A stretch of 64,000 bases of DNA from Rubrobacter indicoceani (GTDB lineage: Bacteria; Actinomycetota; Rubrobacteria; Rubrobacterales; Rubrobacteraceae), in assembly GCF_003568865.1 (NCBI RefSeq), contig NZ_CP031115.1, positions 620,001 to 684,000 of the forward strand. The letters are read 5' to 3'. The translations under genes were made by a program, and so were the position numbers. Below the pieces are notes generated by a model. The model was not told where the DNA came from, did no database searches, and saw nothing but the letters and a program-made list of their open reading frames with translations. This document shows, one piece after another, positions 51,668 to 59,267 of this stretch (the first letter of the stretch is position 1; each line of letters begins with the position of its first letter).

Positions 51668-52021
51668 ATGAGTGAGAATACAGAAAAGACGCTGTTCGAG
51701 AAGATGATGGCCGGTGAGATCGAAGCGGATTTCGTCCACGAAGACGACCTCTGCATCGCCATCCGCGACATCAACCCCCAGGCTCCGACACACATCCTTG
51801 TTATCCCGAGAAGACCCATCCCGACCCTCGATGACCTTACAGAAGACGACGAACCGCTCGTCGGACATCTCTTCACGGTCGCGCGGAAAGTTGCCGCCTC
51901 CGAAGGGCTTGCAAACGGTTACCGGACGGTCTTTAACTGCAAGGAGGACGGCCAGCAGACCGTGGATCACATCCACCTGCACGTGCTCGGCGGACGCAGG
52001 ATGAACTGGCCGCCCGGCTGA
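51668..52021 (+). CDS. HIT-family nucleotide hydrolase
   Basis: 117 residues, HinT-type. The histidine triad is QTVDHIHLHVLGGR near the C-terminus, and TLFEKMMAGEI and IRDINPQAPTHILVIP are as in Hint proteins. It cleaves adenosine phosphoramidates or aminoacyl-adenylates. Its end is three bases from the convergent M23 gene. Confidence 0.93.
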   Translation: MSENTEKTLFEKMMAGEIEADFVHEDDLCIAIRDINPQAPTHILVIPRRPIPTLDDLTEDDEPLVGHLFTVARKVAASEGLANGYRTVFNCKEDGQQTVDHIHLHVLGGRRMNWPPG

Positions 52022-52024
52022 GGG

Positions 52025-52741
52025 TCAGCCCTCCCGGTTCACGATGCCGCGCAGGAGCGGATATGGGTTTACCGCCCCGCTTGCGGAAGAAGTCGCCTGC
52101 GGCCTCTCCTCTCCGAACACGCCCCCGAAGCCACCGTACCAGCCGAGGTGAACGTGCGGCGGGAAGTCCGCGATCGTACCGGGAGCCTCCCCGGCGGTGC
52201 GTCCGACCGACCCGATACGGTCCCCGGCCTCGACTCTGGCTCCGTCTTCGAGCTGCGTCGGCCCCGCCAGATGAGCGTAGTAGAGTCGGTCGCCGCGCTT
52301 CACCGGCCCGGAGTCGCGGTCGGCCCGGATCATCACCGTGTAGCCGCCCAAGGTGTTCCAGCCCTCTTGGTCGGAGCCGTAAGCGGTTGTGACGGTCCCG
52401 CTCGTTACGGAGTAGACCGGCGTTCCCTCCGGCGCGTAGATGTCCGTTCCTTCGTGACCGCCCTGCTCTCGCGCAGCTCCCCAGTCGTTGGTGAAGGAGC
52501 CTGCGTAAGCCGCCGGGAGCGGGAAAACGGTCTCGCCCGGCTCTCGCTCGAAAAAGGACGCAAGGGAGACGGCCCTTTCGCGCAGGCCGTCGTTCTGCGC
52601 GGCGAAGAGCGCGAGGGAGAACAGGATCAGCAAAAAGAACACCGTCCCGCCCGGACCGCGCTTCCGGGACGGGCGCGCCGCAACGGGTCTGACTTCCCGG
52701 TCGTCGGGCCTCTGCATGGTTTTCGGGGAACGCCCTGACAT
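52025..52741 (-). CDS. membrane-anchored M23 (LytM-type) peptidase
   Basis: 238 residues. A cytosolic basic start, one membrane helix (GTVFFLLILFSLALFAAQNDG), then an M23 domain: HEGTDIYAPEGTPVYS with the His and Asp zinc ligands, and PPHVHLGWYG with the HxH. It lacks the usual third H/xH variation but the residues needed are there. Probably cuts peptidoglycan cross-bridges or anchors; may be a regulator if zinc sites are weak. Confidence 0.87.
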   Translation of the reverse strand: MSGRSPKTMQRPDDREVRPVAARPSRKRGPGGTVFFLLILFSLALFAAQNDGLRERAVSLASFFEREPGETVFPLPAAYAGSFTNDWGAAREQGGHEGTDIYAPEGTPVYSVTSGTVTTAYGSDQEGWNTLGGYTVMIRADRDSGPVKRGDRLYYAHLAGPTQLEDGARVEAGDRIGSVGRTAGEAPGTIADFPPHVHLGWYGGFGGVFGEERPQATSSASGAVNPYPLLRGIVNREG

Positions 52742-52800
52742 ACCCGGATTCTATCCCGGCCAGGGAGCGAAAGCGGTGTGGAGATATACGCTTCTCCGGG

Positions 52801-53877
52801 TCATTTCCACGTCTCTCTGAGGACCCGCAGCCAGTTCTCGTGAGCGAGCTTCCCGAGCTCCGCGTCACCGTAGCCGCGTTCCCTTAAAGCGTCCATGAGG
52901 CGCGGGAGCCCGGAGGCATCCCGGAGTTCAATCGGCATCATGGCCCCATCAAAGTCCGAGCCGAAGCCGACGCGCTCTATCCCGAGCTTCTCGACAAGGT
53001 AGTCTACGTGGTCCACGACGACCGAGAGCGGCGTGTCCTTGCGGTAAGCGCCGTCTTTTCTCAGGAAGCCGACCGCGAAGTTCACCCCGACTATCCCGTC
53101 CGAGTCGCGGATGGCAGCGAGCTGTTCGTCGGTCAGGTTTCGGGTGGACGGGCAGAGGGCGTGGGCGTTTGAGTGGGTGGCGACGAGTGGTGCGTCGGAG
53201 AGGCGCGCCACATCCCAGAAACCGCGTTCGTTGAGGTGCGAGAGGTCTATGAGAACACCGAGCCGGTTGCACTCCCGCACAAGCTCCCGGCCTTTTTCGG
53301 TGAGCCCGGCGCCGGTGTCCGGCGAGGCGGGAAAACGAAACGGGACACCGTTTGCGTAGGCGTTCGGACGGCTCCAGACAAAGCCGAGGGAGCGCAGGCC
53401 GCGCCTGTAGAACCCCTCCAGAGAGCCGGGTTCGTCGCCGAGGTTCTCCGCGCCCTCGAAGTGGAGGATCGCCGCGATGGTTTCGTTTGCCAGGCATCCT
53501 TCTATCTCGCCTACCGAGCGGACAACCTTCAGCGTGCCTTCCGACTCTGCTTCGAGCTCGAAGAGCTTGTCCGTCAGCCGCTCGGCGGACATAAGGGCGT
53601 ATTCCGGTCTCAGGGCGGGGGAATCGGTGACGACGTAGCCGCCTTCGCTCTGGACGAGGGCGTCGTCCTCGGTCCAGCCACCCTTCGGGTCGGGCGGGGC
53701 AAAGCAGGCAAAGAAACCGCCGCCGAAGTTGCCCTCCCTTGCGCGGGGGAGGTCGAGGTGGCCGATGTCGCTGCGTTCGAAGAAGGTACGGTTCCTGCCC
53801 CGGCCCTTCATGCTCAGGTTGAGGACGGTGTCGTTGTGTCCGTCGAAGATCCTGGGATAGTCCGTGCGATAAGTCAT
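52801..53877 (-). CDS. M19 membrane-dipeptidase-family enzyme
   Basis: 358 residues. FDGHNDTVL, ILHFEGAENLG, LIDLSHLNERGFWDVA, VATHSNAHAL and GFGSDFDG give the binuclear zinc site of renal-dipeptidase-type enzymes, which split dipeptides including D-residue ones. No signal peptide, so it is cytosolic. The frame extends far upstream through the MFS gene in another register; ATG at 53877 is chosen since conserved sequence starts there. A TATAAC box ends six bases before ATG, with no SD. Confidence 0.9.
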   Translation of the reverse strand: MTYRTDYPRIFDGHNDTVLNLSMKGRGRNRTFFERSDIGHLDLPRAREGNFGGGFFACFAPPDPKGGWTEDDALVQSEGGYVVTDSPALRPEYALMSAERLTDKLFELEAESEGTLKVVRSVGEIEGCLANETIAAILHFEGAENLGDEPGSLEGFYRRGLRSLGFVWSRPNAYANGVPFRFPASPDTGAGLTEKGRELVRECNRLGVLIDLSHLNERGFWDVARLSDAPLVATHSNAHALCPSTRNLTDEQLAAIRDSDGIVGVNFAVGFLRKDGAYRKDTPLSVVVDHVDYLVEKLGIERVGFGSDFDGAMMPIELRDASGLPRLMDALRERGYGDAELGKLAHENWLRVLRETWK

Positions 53878-53883
53878 ACGGAG

Positions 53884-53889
53884 GTTATA
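53884..53889 (-). promoter_or_regulatory. -10 box of probable leaderless dipeptidase transcript
   Basis: TATAAC on the minus strand, six bases before the ATG at 53877. Confidence 0.45.
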
Positions 53890-53909
53890 CGTCCGGGGCG
53901 GGCGAGTTT

Positions 53910-55109
53910 CTAGCGGTCCTGCCGGATGCTGTCTCCGGCATCGTCCTCGATGTGGAAACCGGGAGCCATGCGGGTGGAGAGGATTATCTGCGCGCAGGAG
54001 ATCCCGGCTAGCGCCAGCAGCGGCGTGGTGAAGCCGCCCGTTACGTCCCGCGCCGCGCCGATAACGGTCGGGCCGAGCGCGGCGACGGAGTACCCGACAA
54101 GAAAGCACGCGGAGGTGAGACGTCCGGCCATCTGCGGGGTGCGGGTGTTGTCGAGGGGCAGGGTGAGGGCGAGGGGGAAGAGCGCGCCCTGCGAGAGACC
54201 GAGAAGGGTGGCGCAGGCCCAGGGCATCCAGGGCGTCAGGCTCGGGACGAAGGCCATGAGAAGAAGGCCCGTGACCGTAGTGGCGATCACGCCGATGATG
54301 GCGGGGCGACGGTCCGGAAAGCGGTTCGTGATAGCGGGGATAACGAAGGCAGAGAAGATCTGAACCCCCGTGAACGTCGAGAGGATCAACCCGGACCTCA
54401 CCTGCGAGAGCCCTTCGTCTTCGTAGACCTGCGCTATCCACGAGAGGATCGAGAAATACATAAGCGAGGTCATCGCGAAGAAGGCCATCGTCAGCCACAC
54501 CCTCGAAACCCGGAGCGGAAGCCTCACGGCCTCGCTCTCTGCGGCGCGACGCTCGTCCTCCGTGTCGCGCACCGGAAGCCACGCCAGAAAAGCCGGAACG
54601 GCCAGAACCCCCCAGACCGAGAGCGAGGCGGGCCAGGAATCGAGGAGGCCCGTAAGCGGCACGACGGTGCTTGCGGCGAGCGTCGCCCCGAGGGCCATGC
54701 TCGCCGTATACGCCCCCATAAGCGTAGCGGACCGGTCCGGAAAGTTCTGTTTTATGATCTCCGGCATCAGGGCCTGAATGGTGGCGATGCCGATGCCGAC
54801 GGCGACCGCGCTGGCGAACAGCACGAACAGGCCGCCCTCGACGCGAAAGACCGTCGCAAGGCCGATAAAGACCACCGAGGTGAGGATCATGGCCCGCCGA
54901 CCGAGCCTGTCCGCGAACACCGATGCAAGCGGGGCGAAGACAGCCATACACAGAACGGGCAGGGTAACGATAAGGCCCGCCACCGCCCGCCCGATGCCGA
55001 GGTCTTCCTGAATAAAGCTGTAGACCGGGGAAACGGAGGCGAGCGCTATGCGCAGGTTCAACCCGGTCAGCAGGATCGCCGCGAGGAGCAGCGCCCCCCG
55101 GCCCTTCAA
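53910..55109 (-). CDS. MFS permease, CynX/NimT type
   Basis: 399 residues, twelve helices. The start LLTGLNLRIALASVSPVYSFI and the loop ADRLGRRAMILTSVVFIG after helix 2 fit the cyanate permease group. Members carry cyanate, nitroimidazole-like compounds or sugars; here unknown. TTG start at 55109 with AGG-like but weak SD. It follows the cysteine cluster terminator on the same strand, so it is probably separately transcribed. The dipeptidase follows after 32 bases. Confidence 0.87.
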   Translation of the reverse strand: MKGRGALLLAAILLTGLNLRIALASVSPVYSFIQEDLGIGRAVAGLIVTLPVLCMAVFAPLASVFADRLGRRAMILTSVVFIGLATVFRVEGGLFVLFASAVAVGIGIATIQALMPEIIKQNFPDRSATLMGAYTASMALGATLAASTVVPLTGLLDSWPASLSVWGVLAVPAFLAWLPVRDTEDERRAAESEAVRLPLRVSRVWLTMAFFAMTSLMYFSILSWIAQVYEDEGLSQVRSGLILSTFTGVQIFSAFVIPAITNRFPDRRPAIIGVIATTVTGLLLMAFVPSLTPWMPWACATLLGLSQGALFPLALTLPLDNTRTPQMAGRLTSACFLVGYSVAALGPTVIGAARDVTGGFTTPLLALAGISCAQIILSTRMAPGFHIEDDAGDSIRQDR

Positions 55110-55165
55110 AGCTCGACAGCGATCATCCGAAAACCCCTTGTGAAATGCTGCCCAAAACGAAAGGA

Positions 55166-55193
55166 CGAGGCCGGGGTTTTATCCCCGGCCTCG
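55166..55193 (-). terminator. intrinsic terminator of the cysteine cluster
   Basis: CGAGGCCGGGG and CCCCGGCCTCG form a perfect 11-bp stem with a six-base loop; on the minus strand it is followed by TCCTTTCGTTTT. It lies 37 bases after the MoeZ-like gene. Confidence 0.8.
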
Positions 55194-55229
55194 AAACCAT
55201 TGAACCCGGTAAAGCGTTCTGCCTGTTGC

Positions 55230-56411
55230 CTAGTACTTCGGGACGCTCGGGTCCACGTCGTCGGACCAGGCGAGGATACCGCCCCTGACGTTCTTTACGT
55301 CCTTGAAACCGGCGTCCTGCATCATCTTCACGGCCTGCGCGCTTCTTGCGCCGCTGCGGCAGTGGACGGCTATCGGCTCGTCTTTGTCGAGGTCATCGAG
55401 GTGATCCGGGAGCGTGTTGAGCGGGATAAGCTCGGCCCCGATGTTCGCTACGTCGTACTCGTGCGGCTCGCGCACGTCTATAACCTTGATGCCGCCGTTT
55501 CTGAGCTTCGCGTCCAGCTCCGTAACGGTCATCTCCCGAACCTCGGCGTTCTGCTCCGCCTCCTGACGGGCGGCCTGCGGCACGCCGCAGAACTCCTCGT
55601 AGTCTATAAGCTCGGTTACGGTCGGGTTCTCGCCGCAGACCGGGCAGTTCGGGTCCTTGCGGAGCTTCATTTCCCGGAAGCTCATCCCGAGTGCGTCGTA
55701 GAGCAGGAGCCGCCCGACGAGCGGGTCGCCCTCACCGAGGATAAGCTTCACCGTCTCGGTCGCCTGGATGATGCCGACGATGCCCGGGAGTATCCCGAGA
55801 ACCCCGCCCTCGGCGCACGACGGCACGAGGCCCGGCGGCGGCGGCTCGGGGTAGAGGCAGCGGTAGCACGGGCCTTCCTCGGCCCAGAAAACGCTCGCCT
55901 GTCCGTCGAAGCGGAAGATGGAGCCGTATACGTTCGGCTTCCCGAGCAGCACGCACGCGTCGTTTACGAGGTAGCGCGTCGGGAAGTTATCCGTCCCGTC
56001 AACGACGATGTCGTAGTCGGCGAAGATCTCGAGGGCGTTGTCGCTCGTGAGCGGTTCCTCGTAGCCGATAACCTCGACGTTCGGGTTGATGTTCTTTATG
56101 GTCTCGGTCGCGCTCTGCATCTTCGGCTTGCCGACGTCCGACGTGCCGTGGATGATCTGACGCTGCAGGTTCGACTCGTCCACTACGTCGAAGTCAACGA
56201 TGCCGATGGTCCCGACCCCCGCCGCCGCGAGGTACATCGCAAGCGGCGCACCGAGCCCGCCGGCCCCGATGGTGAGAACCTTCGCCGCCTTCAGCTTCTT
56301 CTGCCCGTCGAGCGCGACCTCCGGCATGATGAGGTGGCGGCTGTAGCGGCCTATCTCCTCGTTTGTCAGGTCGAGTTCGCCCTTCGGGGGCGTCTCTATT
56401 ATCGTCCTCAC
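55230..56411 (-). CDS. moeZ: MoeZ-type adenylyltransferase/sulfurtransferase
   Basis: 393 residues. N-terminal ThiF/E1-like domain (GAGGLGAPLAMYLAAAGVGT, DFDVVDESNLQRQ) activates the C-terminus of a ubiquitin-like sulfur carrier by adenylation. Zinc cysteines are CYRCLYP and CPVCG. The C-terminal rhodanese domain has IDVREPHEYDVANI and the active Cys in AVHCRSGARSAQ, which passes sulfur to the carrier. AAGGAG is seven bases before GTG. In mycobacteria MoeZ charges CysO. It is the last gene of the cluster, with a hairpin between it and cysO. Confidence 0.92.
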   Translation of the reverse strand: MRTIIETPPKGELDLTNEEIGRYSRHLIMPEVALDGQKKLKAAKVLTIGAGGLGAPLAMYLAAAGVGTIGIVDFDVVDESNLQRQIIHGTSDVGKPKMQSATETIKNINPNVEVIGYEEPLTSDNALEIFADYDIVVDGTDNFPTRYLVNDACVLLGKPNVYGSIFRFDGQASVFWAEEGPCYRCLYPEPPPPGLVPSCAEGGVLGILPGIVGIIQATETVKLILGEGDPLVGRLLLYDALGMSFREMKLRKDPNCPVCGENPTVTELIDYEEFCGVPQAARQEAEQNAEVREMTVTELDAKLRNGGIKVIDVREPHEYDVANIGAELIPLNTLPDHLDDLDKDEPIAVHCRSGARSAQAVKMMQDAGFKDVKNVRGGILAWSDDVDPSVPKY

Positions 56412-56469
56412 GTTACAGCTCCTTTTCGTTTATAAACTTGCTGATTACCCTAAATGAGCTTCTGAAATA

Positions 56470-56495
56470 CCCGCCGGGGAAATCTCCCCGACGGG
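56470..56495 (-). terminator. hairpin between cysO and moeZ
   Basis: CCCGTCGGGGA and TCCCCGGCGGG pair with one wobble on the minus strand but a mismatch on the plus strand, so it acts in the cluster's own transcript. Followed by TATTTCAG, a weak T tract, so it may attenuate or protect a processed end. Nearly the same stem as the terminator at 26700. Confidence 0.5.
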
Positions 56496-56507
56496 CGGAA
56501 AATTCCT

Positions 56508-56783
56508 CTAGCAGCCGCCCGCGATGGACGGGATGATGGAGAGTTCGTCGTTCTCCTCGACGCTCGTGTCCTGACCTTCAAGGTAGCGGATGTCCTCGTC
56601 GCCCTTGTAGACGTTGACGAACGACCGGAGCTTCCCGTCGCCCGTGTAGAGGTGCTGCTTGAGGTCGGGATGCGTTTCGACAAGCTGGCCGAGCGCCTCG
56701 CCCGCCGTGCCGCCCGTTACGTCTACCTCGGAGTTACCCGCGGTGTACTGCCTGAGTGGTGTCGGAATCCTTACCGTTGCCAT
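56508..56783 (-). CDS. cysO: CysO-type sulfur-carrier protein ending Gly-Gly-Cys
   Basis: 91 residues, beta-grasp ThiS/MoaD fold. MATVRIPTPLRQYTAG, LRSFVNVYKGDEDIRYLEG and ELSIIPSIAGGC are the CysO landmarks. CysO is thiocarboxylated on its final Gly and donates sulfur to O-phosphoserine through CysM. The characterised mycobacterial protein ends in GG; here a TGC codon adds Cys before TAG. The GGAG SD precedes the ATG. Next to mec, the JAMM protease that removes Cys from CysO. Confidence 0.9.
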   Translation of the reverse strand: MATVRIPTPLRQYTAGNSEVDVTGGTAGEALGQLVETHPDLKQHLYTGDGKLRSFVNVYKGDEDIRYLEGQDTSVEENDELSIIPSIAGGC

Positions 56784-56828
56784 GATGAAGCTCCTATCTC
56801 TTGTCTTGCTTTATTGACGGACCTGCCT

Positions 56829-57257
56829 CTAGCCGACGAGGTCTTCCTCGTCGTAGCCGCTCCGATCGGGCTTTAAGAGCCACGAACGGGTTGCGTTTAT
56901 ATCATCGCCGGAGACCGAGGTGATAACGTACGACCAGCCGGGCCAGGCGTGGTCGCGGTCGTACTCGGACGGCTCGGCGGGGTGATCGGGGTGCGAATGA
57001 TAAACCCCGAGGATCTCCATGTCCCGCTCGTCGGCCCGCTTCTCGAAGGCGATGTACTCCTTCGGGTCTATAAGGAAGCGGCGGCTGCGTTCGTCGCCGT
57101 GTGTGTTCTCCGCCCGCCACACGTCCACGACGACCTTCATCTCGCCCGTGTTCATCCCGACCATCACCCCGGAGCATTCCTCCGGGTAGGTCTCCTTTGC
57201 GTGGGCGTGGATGTGCTCCATATCGCCGCCCCCGACCTTCAGCGGCAAGCTACTCAT
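56829..57257 (-). CDS. mec: Mec-type JAMM metalloprotease
   Basis: 142 residues. The JAMM zinc signature is VYHSHPDHPAEPSEYD, with an upstream Glu in TYPEECSGVMVG. In mycobacteria Mec releases cysteine from CysO-Cys. ATG at 57257 overlaps the end of cysM and has GGGAGG directly before it; the TTG at 57248, nine bases from that SD, is an alternative that shortens the N-terminus by three residues. Between cysM and cysO. Confidence 0.9.
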   Translation of the reverse strand: MSSLPLKVGGGDMEHIHAHAKETYPEECSGVMVGMNTGEMKVVVDVWRAENTHGDERSRRFLIDPKEYIAFEKRADERDMEILGVYHSHPDHPAEPSEYDRDHAWPGWSYVITSVSGDDINATRSWLLKPDRSGYDEEDLVG

Positions 57258-58170
57258 CCTCCCAGAAGCTCTCGGAGAGGTACTTGTCCGCCCCGTCGCA
57301 AAGAACCGTTACGATGACGCCTTCTTCGATCTCCTTCGCCACCTGAAGCGATGTCGCGACCGCCGCCCCCGCCGAGATGCCGACAAGGATTCCTTCTTCG
57401 CGGGCGATGCGCTTGACCATGGCGTAGGCGTCCTCTGTGGAGGTCCCCCGGTTCTCGTCGGCGATGGACGGGTCGTAGATTTCCGGCACTATCGCCGACT
57501 CCATGTGCTTCATGCCTTCGAGCCCGTGAAACGGCGAGTCCGGCTCAAAGGAGATGACCTTTATCTGTGGGTTGTACTCCTTGAGGCGCGTCGCCGTTCC
57601 GACGAAAGTCCCGCTCGTACCGAGCCCGGCCACGAAGTGGGTTATCTCGCCGTCGGTCTGGTCCCAGATCTCCGGCCCGGTGCTTTCGTAGTGTGATCGG
57701 GGGTTCGCCGGGTTCGAGTACTGATCGGGGTAGAAGTACCGCTCCGGGTCTTCGGCGTAGAGCTTCCTCGCCTCCCGGATCGCCCCGTCCGAACCTTCGC
57801 CGGGGTCGGTGAGAACAAAGTCCACGCCGTAGGCCTTGAGGATCTTCTTCCGCTCCTCGCTTGCGTTTCTGGGCATGCAGAGCTTTACCCGGTACCCGAG
57901 GGCCGCCCCGATCCAGGCGTAGGCTATCCCGGTGTTGCCGCTTGTAGCGTCGAGGACGACCTTCTCCTTCGTCAGACGACCGGACCGCTCTCCGTCCCGG
58001 ATCATCCACATCGCCGGACGATCCTTTACCGAACCGCCGGGGTTCTTCATCTCGGCCTTCCCGAGTATCCGTACGCCCGGAACCTCCTCCGATATGCGAG
58101 CCAGTTCAAGCAGGGGCGTGTTGCCAACCAAGTCCGTTACCTTTGAGCCGATCTTATTCCTAGTAATCAT
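57250..58170 (-). CDS. cysM: cysteine synthase, CysM type
   Basis: 306 residues, PLP fold-type II. The Lys is in GGSVKDRPAMWM, the substrate loop is DATSGNTGIAYA and the phosphate loop is GLGTSGTFVGTATRL. GRSH-like loop residues are not typical, but neighbourhood (mec, cysO, moeZ) points to the CysO-dependent enzyme using O-phosphoserine. The frame extends to 58260; the ATG at 58170 starts at the conserved N-terminus. No SD is clear, and a TATAAT box lies ten bases away. First gene of the cluster. Confidence 0.9.
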   Translation of the reverse strand: MITRNKIGSKVTDLVGNTPLLELARISEEVPGVRILGKAEMKNPGGSVKDRPAMWMIRDGERSGRLTKEKVVLDATSGNTGIAYAWIGAALGYRVKLCMPRNASEERKKILKAYGVDFVLTDPGEGSDGAIREARKLYAEDPERYFYPDQYSNPANPRSHYESTGPEIWDQTDGEITHFVAGLGTSGTFVGTATRLKEYNPQIKVISFEPDSPFHGLEGMKHMESAIVPEIYDPSIADENRGTSTEDAYAMVKRIAREEGILVGISAGAAVATSLQVAKEIEEGVIVTVLCDGADKYLSESFWEDE

Positions 58171-58180
58171 GTCGGAATTG

Positions 58181-58186
58181 ATTATA
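58181..58186 (-). promoter_or_regulatory. -10 box of the cysM-mec-cysO cluster
   Basis: Perfect TATAAT on the minus strand, ten bases before the cysM ATG, predicting a very short leader of about three bases. No clear -35. Confidence 0.5.
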
Positions 58187-58247
58187 CCCCCGGCGCAACT
58201 CGATTCCACATCGTGCGCAAAGGATATTTCACAGAGCCAGACAAAAG

Positions 58248-58285
58248 ACCGGCCGGACAACTCCCCAGAGTCTCGCCCGGCCGGT
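58248..58285 (-). terminator. intrinsic terminator downstream of hemQ
   Basis: ACCGGCCGG and CCGGCCGGT, perfect nine-base arms, with an inner ACTC/GAGT stem; followed on the minus strand by CTTTTGTCT. Confidence 0.7.
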
Positions 58286-58523
58286 AAGAAGGTTGGTGCG
58301 TTAACGGGTATTTTATCTACCGTTCAGTCAGGAATCTATCGTGAAAACGTTAACATCGCTTTGGTTCACGAAACTTAATCTTCTTTTGGCCCGCGTTCAT
58401 CTGGACGGAACCTGTGTGCTTTTTATCGGGCTCTTCGTCGTCCCGGCGGTTCTGTTGCGGGCGGTGGAGCGAACGTTGTGTTTGTGCCGAGTTTGTACCG
58501 CTGTACAGGAATTCCCGGTTTCG

Positions 58524-59246
58524 CTACGCGAGAAGTTCTATTGTCTCGGGGAGGGCGCGGCGGCGGCAGGTGAAGATGGGGGTGTCGAGTTCGGTGTAAG
58601 AGCTGGCCTCGGACTCGCGCAGTTCCATCATCAGGTCCTGAAACTTCTCCGGGGATTCGGACTCGAAGCCGAGGATGAACTCGTAGTCTTCGATGCCGAA
58701 GGCGTAGGCGGTGTTGTTCTTGGTGGGGTAGTGTCTGCGGCCTATCTGCATGTGTTCGTTCATCATGCGCTGGCGTTCGTCGAGCGGGAGCGAGTACCAC
58801 TCGCGGGTCTTGACGAACGGGTAGACAAAGATGTACTCGCCCTCACCGGGGATGATGAAGCGGCGGTTCTCGAAGCCGGGGGTATGTTCTCCGACGTAGA
58901 TGGAGCGACGGGCGATGGCGAAGTACGAGTACGCGACGGTCAGGTACTTTCCGAGGCCGGACTTCATCGCGGCGGACTGCATCCGCTCGAAGGCGTCGAG
59001 GTCGTAGCCGATGCGCCAGAGCATGAAGTCCGCGTCCGAGCGGAGGCCCATCATGGAGTACGAGCGGATGAGCATGTCGGAGGAGTGGGTTTCTATCGCC
59101 TCAAGAAACTCCTTTTTGCCCTGCTCGCGTTCTTCTTCGGGCAACCGACGCCAGAGCGGGTCGAGCTTGTAGAAGATGTAGTTTATGTACTGCGACGGGG
59201 CTTTTTGTTCGGCGGCCTGCTGCGGGTCGGCCTGTGTGTCGGTCAT
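58524..59246 (-). CDS. hemQ: coproheme decarboxylase (chlorite dismutase family)
   Basis: 240 residues. Decarboxylates coproheme III to heme b in the coproporphyrin-dependent pathway of actinobacteria and firmicutes. SQYINYIFYKLDPLWRRLP starts the first ferredoxin-like half. YVFPFVKTREWYSLP-like sequence holds the probable catalytic Tyr and MNEHMQIGRRHYP the probable heme His; AYAFGIEDYEFILGFE is diagnostic. The chlorite-reducing Arg motif is not evident. No other heme gene lies in the window. It starts 21 bases after the aldo/keto reductase stop, so the two are co-transcribed. Confidence 0.9.
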   Translation of the reverse strand: MTDTQADPQQAAEQKAPSQYINYIFYKLDPLWRRLPEEEREQGKKEFLEAIETHSSDMLIRSYSMMGLRSDADFMLWRIGYDLDAFERMQSAAMKSGLGKYLTVAYSYFAIARRSIYVGEHTPGFENRRFIIPGEGEYIFVYPFVKTREWYSLPLDERQRMMNEHMQIGRRHYPTKNNTAYAFGIEDYEFILGFESESPEKFQDLMMELRESEASSYTELDTPIFTCRRRALPETIELLA

Positions 59247-59267
59247 TGTAAGGGCTCCTCTTGTTTT

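Larger units (their letters stand above)
58171..58523. other. intergenic stretch, long 3' region of hemQ and cysM promoter
   Basis: 353 bases. No ORF with coding character. On the minus strand it holds about 240 bases after the hemQ stop, then a terminator, then the cysM promoter. The part at about 58300-58400 is notably AT-rich (TTAACGGGTATTTTATCTAC and onward). Confidence 0.5.
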
